From an uncultured Pelagibacteraceae bacterium (GTDB lineage: Bacteria > Pseudomonadota > Alphaproteobacteria > Pelagibacterales > Pelagibacteraceae), in the NCBI GenBank assembly GCA_902539445.1, contig CACBIY010000005.1, positions 1 to 64,000 on the forward strand: 64,000 bases of DNA. The letters run 5' to 3'. The notes beneath the pieces were generated by a model. That model saw only the letters and a program-made list of their open reading frames with translations. It was not told the DNA's origin and searched no databases. This document shows positions 28,130-37,447 of this stretch, in pieces. A program made the position numbers and the translations under genes. Positions within the stretch are counted from its first letter, which is position 1. Every line of letters starts with the position of its first letter.

Positions 28130-29262
28130 AAAAAATTTTTATATTAACAGGTGAACCTTCAGGAGATAAATTAGCATCAACTGTAGTTTCTAAACTTCAA
28201 CAAAATCATTCAGATATAGAATATTTAAGCGTTGGAGGTTCTCATTTAAATAAACTTGGCATTAAATCAATATATGATCTTAAAGAAATAACTTATATTG
28301 GTTTTACTAGTGTTATTCTAAACTTATTTAAAATTAGAAATAAAATTAACGAAACTGTAAATAAAATAATTGAATTTAATCCTGATATTCTTTTTAGTGT
28401 AGATAGCCCAGATTTTACCTTAAGAGTTGCTGAGAAGGTAAAAAGTATCAATCCTAATATTAAAACTATACATTATGTTGCACCACAAGTATGGGTATGG
28501 AGAGAGGGTAGGGTTAAGAATTTTAAAAAGTTTTTAGACCATGTTTTATTACTATTCAATTTTGAAAAAAAATACTTTGATAAAGAAAATATTAAAAATA
28601 CTTTTGTTGGTCATCCACTTCTTGAAAGTAAAGAGAATGTTAAAACAGATCTATCAAATATAATTAACGAAAATAAAAAAATTATATCTTTATTTGCTGG
28701 AAGTCGAAAATCTGAAACAAACATTCTTTTACCAATCTTAATAGATTTTATTAAATTAATGAATAAAAAATTTAATGAATATAATTTTATTTTTCATGCG
28801 ACTGATAAAAATAAAGATTTGATAAAAGATGAGATTAAAAAAACAATTTTTGATAATGTTGATGTGATATCAGAAGAAAACATAAAATCACAAATTTTAT
28901 CAAACTCAATATTTGCTGTGGCAAAATCTGGAACTGTTTCTCTTGAAATCTGCAATGCAAAAGTTCCGTCTATCGTAATTTATAAAATGAATTTTATTAA
29001 TTTTTTTATTGTAAAATTTTTAGTTAAGACAAAATTTGCAAATATAATTAATATAATTAACCAAAAAGAAATAATTCCAGAATTAATTCAAAAAGAATGT
29101 AATTCAAAAGAAATTTTTAGATCTGTAGTATATTTTTTAAAAAACCCTGAACTTATGAAAAAACAAATTCTTGATGTGGATAAGACTTTAAATGAGATCA
29201 AATCTAAAACCTCTTCATCATCAGAAGCCACAGAGATAGTTTCAAGCTATCTTAGCTCTTAG
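28126..29262 (+). CDS. lpxB: Lipid-A-disaccharide synthase
   Basis: 378-residue GT19 glycosyltransferase condensing lipid X with UDP-diacylglucosamine. N-terminal GEPSGDKLAS and central VAPQVWVWREGR are the recognisable family motifs; AKSGTVSLEICNAKVPSIVIYK lies in the nucleotide-binding half. Length is standard. It ends the envelope operon; its last 21 bases overlap the end of the convergent gltX gene. Confidence 0.95.
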   Translation: MKKIFILTGEPSGDKLASTVVSKLQQNHSDIEYLSVGGSHLNKLGIKSIYDLKEITYIGFTSVILNLFKIRNKINETVNKIIEFNPDILFSVDSPDFTLRVAEKVKSINPNIKTIHYVAPQVWVWREGRVKNFKKFLDHVLLLFNFEKKYFDKENIKNTFVGHPLLESKENVKTDLSNIINENKKIISLFAGSRKSETNILLPILIDFIKLMNKKFNEYNFIFHATDKNKDLIKDEIKKTIFDNVDVISEENIKSQILSNSIFAVAKSGTVSLEICNAKVPSIVIYKMNFINFFIVKFLVKTKFANIINIINQKEIIPELIQKECNSKEIFRSVVYFLKNPELMKKQILDVDKTLNEIKSKTSSSSEATEIVSSYLSS

Positions 29263-30639
29263 TCGTTTTTGAACTTCCTCTTTTCCTAATGATAAAATTA
29301 TATCATAAATACCAGGTCCGAACTTCGAGCCTGTTAAAGCAATCCTTAATGGTTGTCCAACTCCTTTAAAATTTGTGTTATGAGATTTTATAAGCTCATT
29401 TACTATTGGTTCTAAAATTTCTCGAGAAGGCTGATCTATTTTTTCAAATCGATCATTAAAGTCAGAAATTACTTTTCTTGCTTTATCATCAATTAATTTA
29501 AGATCATCCTTATTAAAATCGACCTCATCTTTTATAATATATTGACCATTATTAAATATATCCTCTAAAGTTTTTGCTTTATTTTTCAAGAAAGCAAGAG
29601 ATTTTTTAATCTTATCTTTTTTATCTGATTGAATTTCACTTTTATATAATTTGCAATATTCAGTTAATTGAGTGAATAAATCATTTTCATTAATATTCTT
29701 AATATAATGTTCGTTCATTGATAAAATTCTACTCATATCAAGTTTAGAGGGAGATTTTCCGATACCTTCTAAATTAAAAAATTTTATACTTTCCTCCAAT
29801 GTAAATATTTCCTTATCTTTGTAAGACCAGCCTAGTCTTAAAAGGTAATTTCGAAGGGCATCTGGCATTATGCCTATTTTGGAATAATCATCTAATGTAG
29901 ACGCCTGATCTCGTTTTGATAGTTTCTTACCTTCTATTGTATGTATCAATGGTATGTGAGCAAATGATGGTAATTCCCATTTCATAGCTTGATAAATTTG
30001 TATTTGTTTGAAGGTGTTTATTTTATGATCGTCACCTCTAATAATATGTGTCATGTTCATTTGGTGATCGTCCACGGATGCTGATAAATTATATGTAGGA
30101 GTCCCATCATTTCTCAAGATTATAAAGTCTTCTATTGTATTATTGTCAATCTCAACATCACCTTGAACTAAATCTTTCAATATTGATGTTCCATCAATCT
30201 TACTTTTAAATCTAATAACAGGTTTAATATCTTTAGGTGCATCAGATTCTTTTTTATCTCTCCATTTTCTATCGTAGATATAAGGAATCTTTTTTTGTCT
30301 AGCTCTTTTTTTTTGTTCTTCTATTTCTTCACTTGAACAATAACATTTATATGCATGACCATTTTTAAGTAGCTCATTTGCAACTTTAATGTGGTCATCT
30401 AATTTTTTTGATTGAATATATTCTTCCCCATCATAGTTGATGCCAATCCATTTAAGCGATTGTATTATTTGATCTTTGAATTCATCTTTAGATCTTTCTT
30501 TATCTGTATCTTCCACCCTTAAATAAAATTTGCCATTATGATTTTTGGAGTATAACCAATTAAATAAAGCTGTTCTAACACCACCAATATGCAATGCACC
30601 AGTAGGTGAGGGAGCAAATCTAGTTGCTACTTTTTTCAT
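29242..30639 (-). CDS. gltX: Glutamyl-tRNA synthetase
   Basis: 465-residue class I synthetase. The N-terminal APSPTGALHIGGVRTALFNW carries the HIGH-type motif (residues 17-20) and KKLSKRDQA is the KMSKS equivalent. The C-terminal helical anticodon-binding region (about 310-465) ends with ALTGSKFGPGIYDIILSLG. It starts 22 bases downstream of lexA and runs into lpxB at the 3' end (21-base tail-to-tail overlap). The C-terminal lysine- and aspartate-rich region is typical of SAR11 base composition. Confidence 0.96.
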   Translation of the reverse strand: MKKVATRFAPSPTGALHIGGVRTALFNWLYSKNHNGKFYLRVEDTDKERSKDEFKDQIIQSLKWIGINYDGEEYIQSKKLDDHIKVANELLKNGHAYKCYCSSEEIEEQKKRARQKKIPYIYDRKWRDKKESDAPKDIKPVIRFKSKIDGTSILKDLVQGDVEIDNNTIEDFIILRNDGTPTYNLSASVDDHQMNMTHIIRGDDHKINTFKQIQIYQAMKWELPSFAHIPLIHTIEGKKLSKRDQASTLDDYSKIGIMPDALRNYLLRLGWSYKDKEIFTLEESIKFFNLEGIGKSPSKLDMSRILSMNEHYIKNINENDLFTQLTEYCKLYKSEIQSDKKDKIKKSLAFLKNKAKTLEDIFNNGQYIIKDEVDFNKDDLKLIDDKARKVISDFNDRFEKIDQPSREILEPIVNELIKSHNTNFKGVGQPLRIALTGSKFGPGIYDIILSLGKEEVQKRLRAKIA

Positions 30640-30661
30640 TAAAATGGTTTAGACTATTTTT

Positions 30662-31339
30662 TTAGAAGTTTCTATATAAAGATACTAATACACCCTGAAC
30701 TTTTACTCTATCAGGTCCAAATATTTTAGTTTCGTAATTTTTGTTGGCACTTTCTAAAGCAACAACTTTACCTTTTTTCCTAATTCTTTTTAACATTGCT
30801 TCATGCTCATCAATTAGAGCAACAACAATTTTTCCATTATCAGCTGTATCTGTTCTTTTAATAATTACTGTATCACCTTCATGAATTCCAGCTTCAATCA
30901 TCGAGTCCCCTTGAACTTTTAAACCAAAATAATCTCCATTTTTCTCTAAATTACTTGGCAAAGGTATTCTTGAAACCTCATTTTGAATAGCTTCAACAGG
31001 TGTTCCAGCAGCAATTTTTCCTAAAACTGGTACCTCAGCATCATCTGATGATAAATTTTCCTCATCTAAACCACCTTTAATAACACTTGGTGAAAAACTG
31101 TTATAAATGTCATTTGCAGAAGCCGTTTCTGGCAATTTAATTACTTCTAATGCTCTTGCTTTATGAGCAAGTCTTTTAATAAAACCTCTCTCCTCTAATG
31201 CACTTATAAGTCTATGAATTCCAGACTTAGATTTAAGGTTTAATGAAGCTTTCATTTCTTCATAAGATGGAGATACACCCGAGCTTCTCAACTTCTTGTT
31301 GATAAATAAGAGCAGGTTTTTTTGTTTTTTTGTTAGCAT
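30662..31339 (-). CDS. lexA: LexA repressor
   Basis: 225-residue SOS repressor. The N-terminal winged helix-turn-helix spans residues 1-65 ([23 protein letters not shown]), the self-cleavage site is Ala111-Gly112, and the catalytic dyad is Ser146 (GDSM) and Lys184. The C-terminal half is the S24 peptidase dimerisation domain. A GTTC-N7-GTTC operator lies just upstream, indicating autoregulation. It follows trpC; moaC and moeA, which often stand between them in alphaproteobacteria, are absent. Confidence 0.97.
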   Translation of the reverse strand: MLTKKQKNLLLFINKKLRSSGVSPSYEEMKASLNLKSKSGIHRLISALEERGFIKRLAHKARALEVIKLPETASANDIYNSFSPSVIKGGLDEENLSSDDAEVPVLGKIAAGTPVEAIQNEVSRIPLPSNLEKNGDYFGLKVQGDSMIEAGIHEGDTVIIKRTDTADNGKIVVALIDEHEAMLKRIRKKGKVVALESANKNYETKIFGPDRVKVQGVLVSLYRNF

Positions 31340-31363
31340 AAGAACAAATATCGTACAAAATCT

Positions 31364-31378
31364 GTTCTACAAAAGTTC
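31364..31378 (-). promoter_or_regulatory. LexA-binding SOS box upstream of lexA
   Basis: The plus strand reads GTTCTACAAAAGTTC, exactly the alphaproteobacterial SOS box GTTC-N7-GTTC. It lies 25-39 bases upstream of the lexA ATG, within the spacer of a possible promoter (TTGAAA on the minus strand just upstream). An imperfect second half-site pair, GAAC-N7-GTAC, sits at 31342-31356. The match to the known operator is direct; LexA autorepression is the inference. Confidence 0.82.
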
Positions 31379-31427
31379 TTTTCAATTCACAATAGTAAAA
31401 AAGGCAATAAAATAGGGAACTATTTGA

Positions 31428-32219
31428 CTACAGAACTGAGAAAATAGAATTATTTTCCAAATTTTTCAAAAGTGATTCACCAATTAGAAAAGTTTTAATA
31501 GATGTTTTATTAGAGAGTTCTAATAGTTCATCTTTATTTTTAATTCCACTTTCAGAAATTAATGGACCTTTATGATTTACCAAAACATTATGAATATCAA
31601 AAGTTGTATTTATATCAGTTTTAAGAGTTTTTAAATTTCTATTATTGATACCAATTAATGCATCTTCAAATTTTAAAGCTTGTTTTGCTTCCTCAACTGT
31701 ATGCACCTCAACTATAACAGACATATTTAATCTTAAAGCTTCCTCATATAACTCATTTGCAAGGCCTTCACTTACACCAGCTAATATAATTAATATTGCA
31801 TCTGCTCCATAACTTTTCGCTAATGGAATTTGAAATTTGTCTACAAAAAAGTCCTTACAAAGAATTGGTAAATTAATATTCTGTTTAATTTCACTTATAT
31901 GTTTCAAATCTCCTAAAAAAAAATCTTCTTCAGTTAAAACAGACAAACAAGTAGCTTTATTATCATTATATATACTAGCTATTTTTACAGGATCATAATC
32001 ATTTATGATTACACCTGCAGAAGGACTAGCTTTTTTGATCTCGGCAATAATTGAAAATTTATTTTCCTTTATATTTTTTTCAATATTTTCTTTAAAATTA
32101 ATAAACGTTTTATTTTTCTCTATTAATTCATTTAATGAGCCTATTGAAATATTTTTTTTAGAATTTTCTATTTTTTTTATTTTCTTTTTAATTATTTTTT
32201 CGAGAACATTTTCAGGCAT
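31428..32219 (-). CDS. trpC: Indole-3-glycerol phosphate synthase
   Basis: 263-residue TIM-barrel enzyme of tryptophan synthesis converting CdRP to indole-3-glycerol phosphate. Motifs are FSIIAEIKKASPSAGVI (catalytic Lys), LPILCKDFFVDKFQI, ALIGINNRNLKTLKTD and LISESGIKN. It is monofunctional, not fused to TrpF. The start overlaps trpD by 8 bases. trpF, trpB and trpA are not in this window, the usual split in alphaproteobacteria. Confidence 0.96.
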   Translation of the reverse strand: MPENVLEKIIKKKIKKIENSKKNISIGSLNELIEKNKTFINFKENIEKNIKENKFSIIAEIKKASPSAGVIINDYDPVKIASIYNDNKATCLSVLTEEDFFLGDLKHISEIKQNINLPILCKDFFVDKFQIPLAKSYGADAILIILAGVSEGLANELYEEALRLNMSVIVEVHTVEEAKQALKFEDALIGINNRNLKTLKTDINTTFDIHNVLVNHKGPLISESGIKNKDELLELSNKTSIKTFLIGESLLKNLENNSIFSVL

Positions 32220-33204
32220 TTTGAATTGTCTCTAAATGTTTGATAACTTCATTTGATAAAATATGCTCTCTTGCATTTTTATATGCTTCGGTAAAATCTT
32301 CGTATGTTTCATTAACAATCAATCCTGCCGCAGCATTTAAACATACTGCTTTAGAAAAATCATTATCTTCACCTTTAAATATTTCAATTATTTTTTTAGC
32401 ATTAAATTTTGCATCATCACCAACAAGATTTTCAAATTTATCTGCATTTATATTTAATTCTTTTGGATCAATAACGATTTCCGATATAATGTTGTTTTTT
32501 AATTGAATAACATTTGTTTTAGCGTAGGGTGAAATTTCATCTAAACCATCTTCACTATTGACGATCCATGCAAATTTAATATCTAAACTTTTTAAAGCGT
32601 TAGCAAATATATTTAATAACTTTTTTTCAAAAACACCAACAACTTGCCTTTTAACTAAAGCTGGATTACTTAAAGGACCAATCATATTAAAAATTGTTCT
32701 TTTACCAATTTTTTTTCTTGTAGGTCCAACGTATTTCATTGCACTATGGTAATTTGGTGCAAACATAAAACCAAAATTATTTTTTTTAATTTGTAACTCA
32801 ATATCATTTGGTTCTAAATTAATTTTAATATTTAATGCCTCTAAAACATCTCCAGATCCACATTTAGAAGATACCGCTTTATTTCCATGTTTTGCTACTT
32901 TAACACCCATGCTCGCAAGTAATAACGCAGAAGCAGTTGAAATATTGAGTGTATTCATTCCATCACCACCTGTACCACATGTATCGACGCAATTTTGTAC
33001 ATTAACTCTTTTTGATTTATTTCTTAGAACGTAAACACCCCCTGCAATCTCAGTTGATATTTCACCTTTAGCGGATAAAAGTGTTAAAAAATCATATATT
33101 TCCTGTTCATTTACCTTACCCTCCATTAATAATTCAAAAGCTGTCTTACTTTCCTCAAAAGAGAGGTCCTCCTTATTTCTAATCTTATCTATGAATTGTC
33201 TCAT
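32212..33204 (-). CDS. trpD: Anthranilate phosphoribosyltransferase
   Basis: 330-residue enzyme transferring phosphoribose to anthranilate. The PRPP-binding DTCGTGGDGMNTLNIST and KHGNKAVSSKCGSGDVLEAL motifs are present, and the length is typical. It is monofunctional and separate from trpG. It starts 5 bases after trpG and overlaps trpC by 8 bases. Confidence 0.96.
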   Translation of the reverse strand: MRQFIDKIRNKEDLSFEESKTAFELLMEGKVNEQEIYDFLTLLSAKGEISTEIAGGVYVLRNKSKRVNVQNCVDTCGTGGDGMNTLNISTASALLLASMGVKVAKHGNKAVSSKCGSGDVLEALNIKINLEPNDIELQIKKNNFGFMFAPNYHSAMKYVGPTRKKIGKRTIFNMIGPLSNPALVKRQVVGVFEKKLLNIFANALKSLDIKFAWIVNSEDGLDEISPYAKTNVIQLKNNIISEIVIDPKELNINADKFENLVGDDAKFNAKKIIEIFKGEDNDFSKAVCLNAAAGLIVNETYEDFTEAYKNAREHILSNEVIKHLETIQNA

Positions 33205-33209
33205 TAATT

Positions 33210-33779
33210 TTAAATTCTAATAAAATTTTTTAAAATTTTAATACCTAATTTAGTTTTAATACTTTCAGGGTGAAATTGCACTCCATGGACAGCATATTTT
33301 TTATGCTGAACACCCATAATTAAACCATCTTTGCTTTCAGCTGTGATTTCAAGATGTTTTGATAGTGTTTTTTTATCAATAATTAAGCTGTGATACCGTG
33401 TTGCCTCAAATGATTTTGGAAGATTTTTTAAAATTCCCAATTTTTTTGATATAATTTTACTTGTTTTACCATGCATTAGCTTTTTAGCTTGAATAATTTT
33501 AGAACCAAATACTTGTCCTATAATTTGGTGACCAAGACAAACACCAAGAATTGGAATTTTTTTATGTAAAGATTTTACAATTTTTAAACAATTACCTGAT
33601 TGATCAGGATTACCTGGACCTGGTGAGATTACGATTTTATTATATTTTCTTTTTAATATTTCATTAGATGTGATCTGATCATTTCTTATTACATCTACCT
33701 TAACTTTTAATGAAGATAAGTAATGATAAAGATTAAAAGTGAAACTATCGTAATTATCTATTAGAATTATTTTTTTCAT
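33210..33779 (-). CDS. trpG: Anthranilate synthase glutamine amidotransferase component
   Basis: 189-residue class I glutamine amidotransferase feeding ammonia to TrpE. The nucleophile is Cys81 in LGVCLGHQ, the oxyanion segment is ISPGPGNPD, and the His/Glu pair lies in VQFHPESI. It could also serve as PabA for folate synthesis, a dual use known in other bacteria. It overlaps the trpE stop by 4 bases. Confidence 0.95.
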   Translation of the reverse strand: MKKIILIDNYDSFTFNLYHYLSSLKVKVDVIRNDQITSNEILKRKYNKIVISPGPGNPDQSGNCLKIVKSLHKKIPILGVCLGHQIIGQVFGSKIIQAKKLMHGKTSKIISKKLGILKNLPKSFEATRYHSLIIDKKTLSKHLEITAESKDGLIMGVQHKKYAVHGVQFHPESIKTKLGIKILKNFIRI

Positions 33780-35236
33780 TTTAAAGCGTTAATTAAAGCT
33801 TTTGCTTTATTTACAGTTTCCTCATATTCTTTCAGAGGTTTACTATCAGCAACAATTCCAGCGCCAGCTTGAACATAAAATTTATTTTTTTTAGCAACAG
33901 CCGTTCTTAAAGCTATACATGTATCAAATTCTCCGTTTGCTGAAAAATAACCAATTCCACCAGCATAAACTTTTCTCTTGGTTGTTTCTAATTCATCGAT
34001 TATTTCCATAGCTCTAATTTTTGGGGCTCCGGAAACAGTTCCTGCAGGGAAACCAGCTAGAAGTGATTTAAACTTAGAAAATTTTTTATTATACTCACCG
34101 ATTACGTTTGATACTATGTGCATTACATGAGAATATCTCTCAATAATAAAGCTTTCAGTGACTTTTACTGTATTAATCTTTGAAACTTTACCGGCGTCAT
34201 TTCTTCCTAAATCTAATAACATTAAGTGCTCTGAAAGTTCCTTTTTATCATTAAGTAGATCTTTTTCATAAAAACGATCCTCTTTCAAAGTTTTGCCTCT
34301 TGGCCTTGTTCCAGCAATTGGTCTTACAGTAATTTTATTATCCCTTAGTCTTACTAGTATTTCTGGGCTTGCACCAATAATTTGAAAGTCACTAAAATTG
34401 AAATAAAACATGAAAGGGGATGGGTTAGTCACTCTAAGTTTTTTATAAATATCAATTGGTTTTTTTGTTAACTTTGCCTCAAATCTTTGACTTAAAACTA
34501 CCTGAAATATATCTCCCACTTTTATATATTTTTTTGCTTTATCAACCATTCGTAAAAATCTATTTTTTGAGGTATTCGATTTAACTTTAATATTTTTTGG
34601 TTTTGATTGTGACTTATTAATTATATTCTTAATTGATGATTGAATTAGTAATCTAAAAAGATCTGACCTTACCTCATCATATTTTTTTTCATAATCTCTT
34701 ATCTTTTCGTCTTTATAGATATTTCTAATATAAAAAATCTCTTTTTTTAAATTATCGTGAATAATTAGTGTTCTTGGTCGCAGAAGTCTTACATCAGGAA
34801 TATTTAGATCATCCTTACAATTATTGGGGATTTTCTCTATATATCTTATAGAATCATATGAGAAATATCCTGAAATTAAAGAACAAAGTTTTGGTAAATT
34901 TTTGGGAGTTTCAAATTTAAATTCTTCAATAATTTTCTCAATCAAATTTTCAGGTTTATCTTTAAGTTTAATTTTCTTTTTATTTTTAATTAAATAAGAA
35001 ATTTTATTTCTGAATTCCCATATCTTGTCAGGATTTTTACCAAATATAGTGTATCTTCCTTTGATTTTTCCTTTCTCTACCGACTCAAATATAAAGCTAT
35101 TTTTTTCACTTAAAAAATTATCTATTAAATTTAAAATCTCCTCATCGTCTTGAATTTTTTTTGAAGTATATATGATTTGATTTTTATTGCTTCTATGTCG
35201 AAACTTAAAATCTTTGAAGCTTCGATTTATGTTCAT
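33776..35236 (-). CDS. trpE: Anthranilate synthase component I
   Basis: 486-residue chorismate-utilising enzyme. The N-terminal half includes SFIFESVEKGKIKGRYTIFG, which corresponds to the tryptophan feedback-site region. The C-terminal catalytic half carries NPSPFMFYFNF, SPEILVRL, RPIAGTRPRG, LLDLGRNDAG, AGFPAGTVSGAPKIRAMEII and GIVADSKP. It overlaps the upstream chaperone gene by 4 bases and trpG by 4. I see no leader peptide or trp attenuator, because the gene is not first in its transcript. Confidence 0.96.
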   Translation of the reverse strand: MNINRSFKDFKFRHRSNKNQIIYTSKKIQDDEEILNLIDNFLSEKNSFIFESVEKGKIKGRYTIFGKNPDKIWEFRNKISYLIKNKKKIKLKDKPENLIEKIIEEFKFETPKNLPKLCSLISGYFSYDSIRYIEKIPNNCKDDLNIPDVRLLRPRTLIIHDNLKKEIFYIRNIYKDEKIRDYEKKYDEVRSDLFRLLIQSSIKNIINKSQSKPKNIKVKSNTSKNRFLRMVDKAKKYIKVGDIFQVVLSQRFEAKLTKKPIDIYKKLRVTNPSPFMFYFNFSDFQIIGASPEILVRLRDNKITVRPIAGTRPRGKTLKEDRFYEKDLLNDKKELSEHLMLLDLGRNDAGKVSKINTVKVTESFIIERYSHVMHIVSNVIGEYNKKFSKFKSLLAGFPAGTVSGAPKIRAMEIIDELETTKRKVYAGGIGYFSANGEFDTCIALRTAVAKKNKFYVQAGAGIVADSKPLKEYEETVNKAKALINALK

Positions 35237-36648
35237 TGAAAGAAATTTTTAACTCGTTCTATTGTTTTTTGATTTAAATTAACATCATATCTGCTGTTTA
35301 GATAAAGATCATATGATTTTAACATATTATTTTTTAGATTTGAATTTTGTTTATTCGTATATTCATTCATCTTATCATTATTTTCCATTGTCTGATTTCG
35401 AAAGTTCTTTATTTTAGCTAAATAAATATTGCTCATCTCATCATTTATAAGAGTAAAAGAATTTATGGGTAATGAGTAAAGAAGTTCAACAGCTTTAATA
35501 TCAAATTTTTTATTATCTTTGATAGAATTTAATAATAAATTTTCAATTTTCTTATTTCCCATCTCTACAAAATCTTCATTTTTAAAATTTTTTTCGTCAA
35601 TTTTTTTTATTAAATTCTTGTTGTATTCATACTTATTTTTTTCAAAAATAAGTCCTAAGATCTCTTCTCTGAGAACAGGATCATTCACGTTAGGAGAACG
35701 TTTTTCTGACTTAATTATTTTGTAAAGAATATAATCATCTTTAAATTCAATGATATCAAATTCATTATTTCTTGCTTCAAATATCTTTTTTTCTATATCG
35801 CTTTTATCATAAGTAAATCTGAAATCTTTGATTTTCTTAGACTTTAAATTAAAGTTTGTAACGATGTTTTCAAAAGGAAGTTCATTCGAGATATCAATTT
35901 CTATTTGGTCAATTTTATCAAAAAAGGTCTGATTAAATTCATCTACACCAACTAAATTTTTGGGATTTATTATGGAATAATCAAAATCAATATATTCTAC
36001 TTTTAAGTCATTCTTATTTTCATCTAGAAATTTTTTTATATCGTTATCTGTAAAACTATCTTTCTTTTTATAAAATTGATTTAAATTTATATAATCTACC
36101 TCTAATTTTCTATTTTCATCCTGATAGAGTTTTTTTACTAAAAATTTTGGAGAAACAGTTCCAGCACCTACAAAACTGAATAAGTTTTTTTGTAATTCTC
36201 GATTTTTTAGTCTTAATTCAAATTGAGGTGCAGATTGATTGTTTTCAAGTAAAAATTTTTCATATTTAAGTCTTTCGAAACTTCCTTGTTCGTTTAGAAA
36301 ATTTTTATTTTTTTTTATCATTTTGAGTAATGTTTCTTTCGAAATAATTAAATCATACTCTTCAATTTCTAAATCTAAAATTTTTGTCGAAATCAATCCG
36401 GATAATAATTCTTCAATTATATTATCATTTAAATTTTCTCTTATTGTATCCTGAGGAATTCCAGAATTATTTAAGTAATCAATAAATTCTTCTGTAGAAA
36501 TATTTGTCTCGTTTATTTTTACAATTGAATTTGTATTTCCACTGCTGAACATGCTGCCCATACCCCAAAATACAAAAGGAATAATCATTATAAAAACTAA
36601 TATCCCAGCAAACTTTGTTTTAGCAAAATTTCTAAATGCACCTATCAT
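35233..36648 (-). CDS. PpiD/SurA-like membrane-anchored periplasmic chaperone
   Basis: 471-residue protein with a single N-terminal membrane anchor (about residues 12-34, FAGILVFIMIIPFVFWGMG) and a SurA-N/PpiD-like helical domain (about 38-170). The N-terminus MIGAFRNFAKTKFAG and the location upstream of trpE opposite tpiA are characteristic of alphaproteobacterial PpiD. It is shorter than E. coli PpiD (623), and I cannot find a clear parvulin (rotamase) domain in residues 180-400, so it may act only as a chaperone. It overlaps trpE by 4 bases and heads the transcript. Confidence 0.8.
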   Translation of the reverse strand: MIGAFRNFAKTKFAGILVFIMIIPFVFWGMGSMFSSGNTNSIVKINETNISTEEFIDYLNNSGIPQDTIRENLNDNIIEELLSGLISTKILDLEIEEYDLIISKETLLKMIKKNKNFLNEQGSFERLKYEKFLLENNQSAPQFELRLKNRELQKNLFSFVGAGTVSPKFLVKKLYQDENRKLEVDYINLNQFYKKKDSFTDNDIKKFLDENKNDLKVEYIDFDYSIINPKNLVGVDEFNQTFFDKIDQIEIDISNELPFENIVTNFNLKSKKIKDFRFTYDKSDIEKKIFEARNNEFDIIEFKDDYILYKIIKSEKRSPNVNDPVLREEILGLIFEKNKYEYNKNLIKKIDEKNFKNEDFVEMGNKKIENLLLNSIKDNKKFDIKAVELLYSLPINSFTLINDEMSNIYLAKIKNFRNQTMENNDKMNEYTNKQNSNLKNNMLKSYDLYLNSRYDVNLNQKTIERVKNFFQ

Positions 36649-36663
36649 TACTATATAAATTTA

Positions 36664-36694
36664 TTGATCTATAAAAAGCAAACCTATAGATTAA
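36664..36694. repeat. Inverted repeat in the ppiD-tpiA divergent spacer
   Basis: ATCTATA at 36667-36673 and TATAGAT at 36685-36691 form a 7-base perfect inverted repeat with an 11-base spacer; allowing one G-T pair extends it to 10-base arms (36664-36694). It lies centrally in the 71-base region between the divergent starts of the PpiD-like gene and tpiA, where both promoters must be. It could be an operator, but AT-rich repeats arise easily by chance. Confidence 0.35.
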
Positions 36695-36719
36695 ATTTTA
36701 GTATAAGACAAATAAATAT

Positions 36720-37442
36720 ATGTATTTTATTGCTAATTGGAAAATGTTTGGTGGATTGAGAACATTAAATTCACTAAAAAAAGTAATCAAATTTCTAAAA
36801 ATTTTTAAAAAATCCAAAAAAATTAAAATTATTTATTGCCCACCCAATACATTAATTCGTTCAATGTCTAAAAAAGTTATAAATTCTAAAATTCAAGTTG
36901 GTGCTCAGAATTGTCATGAAAGCCTTACTTACGGTGCTTCAACTGGTTCCATAAATCCTACGATGTTAAAAAATGTTGGGGCCAAATATGTTATTTTAGG
37001 ACATTCAGAAAACCGCGAGTCTGGTGAAACGGATAAATTAATTAATGCCAAGATTAGAGCAGCAACTCAAGTAGGTTTAAAGGTTATTTTTTGTATAGGT
37101 GAGACCTTGAGTCAAAAAAGGAAAAAAATTACCAAAAAAATTTTATCTAAGCAGATTAATTCTGGTTTACAAAAAATTAAGAAAAGAAAAAATATTGTAA
37201 TTGCTTATGAACCTGTGTGGTCAATTGGGACAGGTCTAATTCCTAAAGCAGATGATTTATTTAACACTATAAATTTTATAAAAAAAAAAGCTCGAAATAT
37301 CAAAGTATTATATGGGGGTTCAGTAAATCCAAAAAATATGAATGAATTAAAATTAATAAATAATATTGATGGATTTCTAATAGGAGGAGCCTCTCAAGAT
37401 CCCAAAAAATTCATTGATATAATTAAAAAAACGTTTAATTAA
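36720..37442 (+). CDS. tpiA: Triosephosphate isomerase
   Basis: 240-residue TIM-barrel enzyme interconverting DHAP and GAP. The catalytic residues are visible: Lys8 (NWKM), His95 (LGHSENR) and Glu164 (AYEPVWSIGTG), plus the phosphate-binding YGGSV. The length is slightly below the usual 250. It begins a plus-strand run with secG, pyrG, kdsA and eno, the standard alphaproteobacterial order. Confidence 0.97.
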   Translation: MYFIANWKMFGGLRTLNSLKKVIKFLKIFKKSKKIKIIYCPPNTLIRSMSKKVINSKIQVGAQNCHESLTYGASTGSINPTMLKNVGAKYVILGHSENRESGETDKLINAKIRAATQVGLKVIFCIGETLSQKRKKITKKILSKQINSGLQKIKKRKNIVIAYEPVWSIGTGLIPKADDLFNTINFIKKKARNIKVLYGGSVNPKNMNELKLINNIDGFLIGGASQDPKKFIDIIKKTFN

Positions 37443-37447
37443 ATTTC

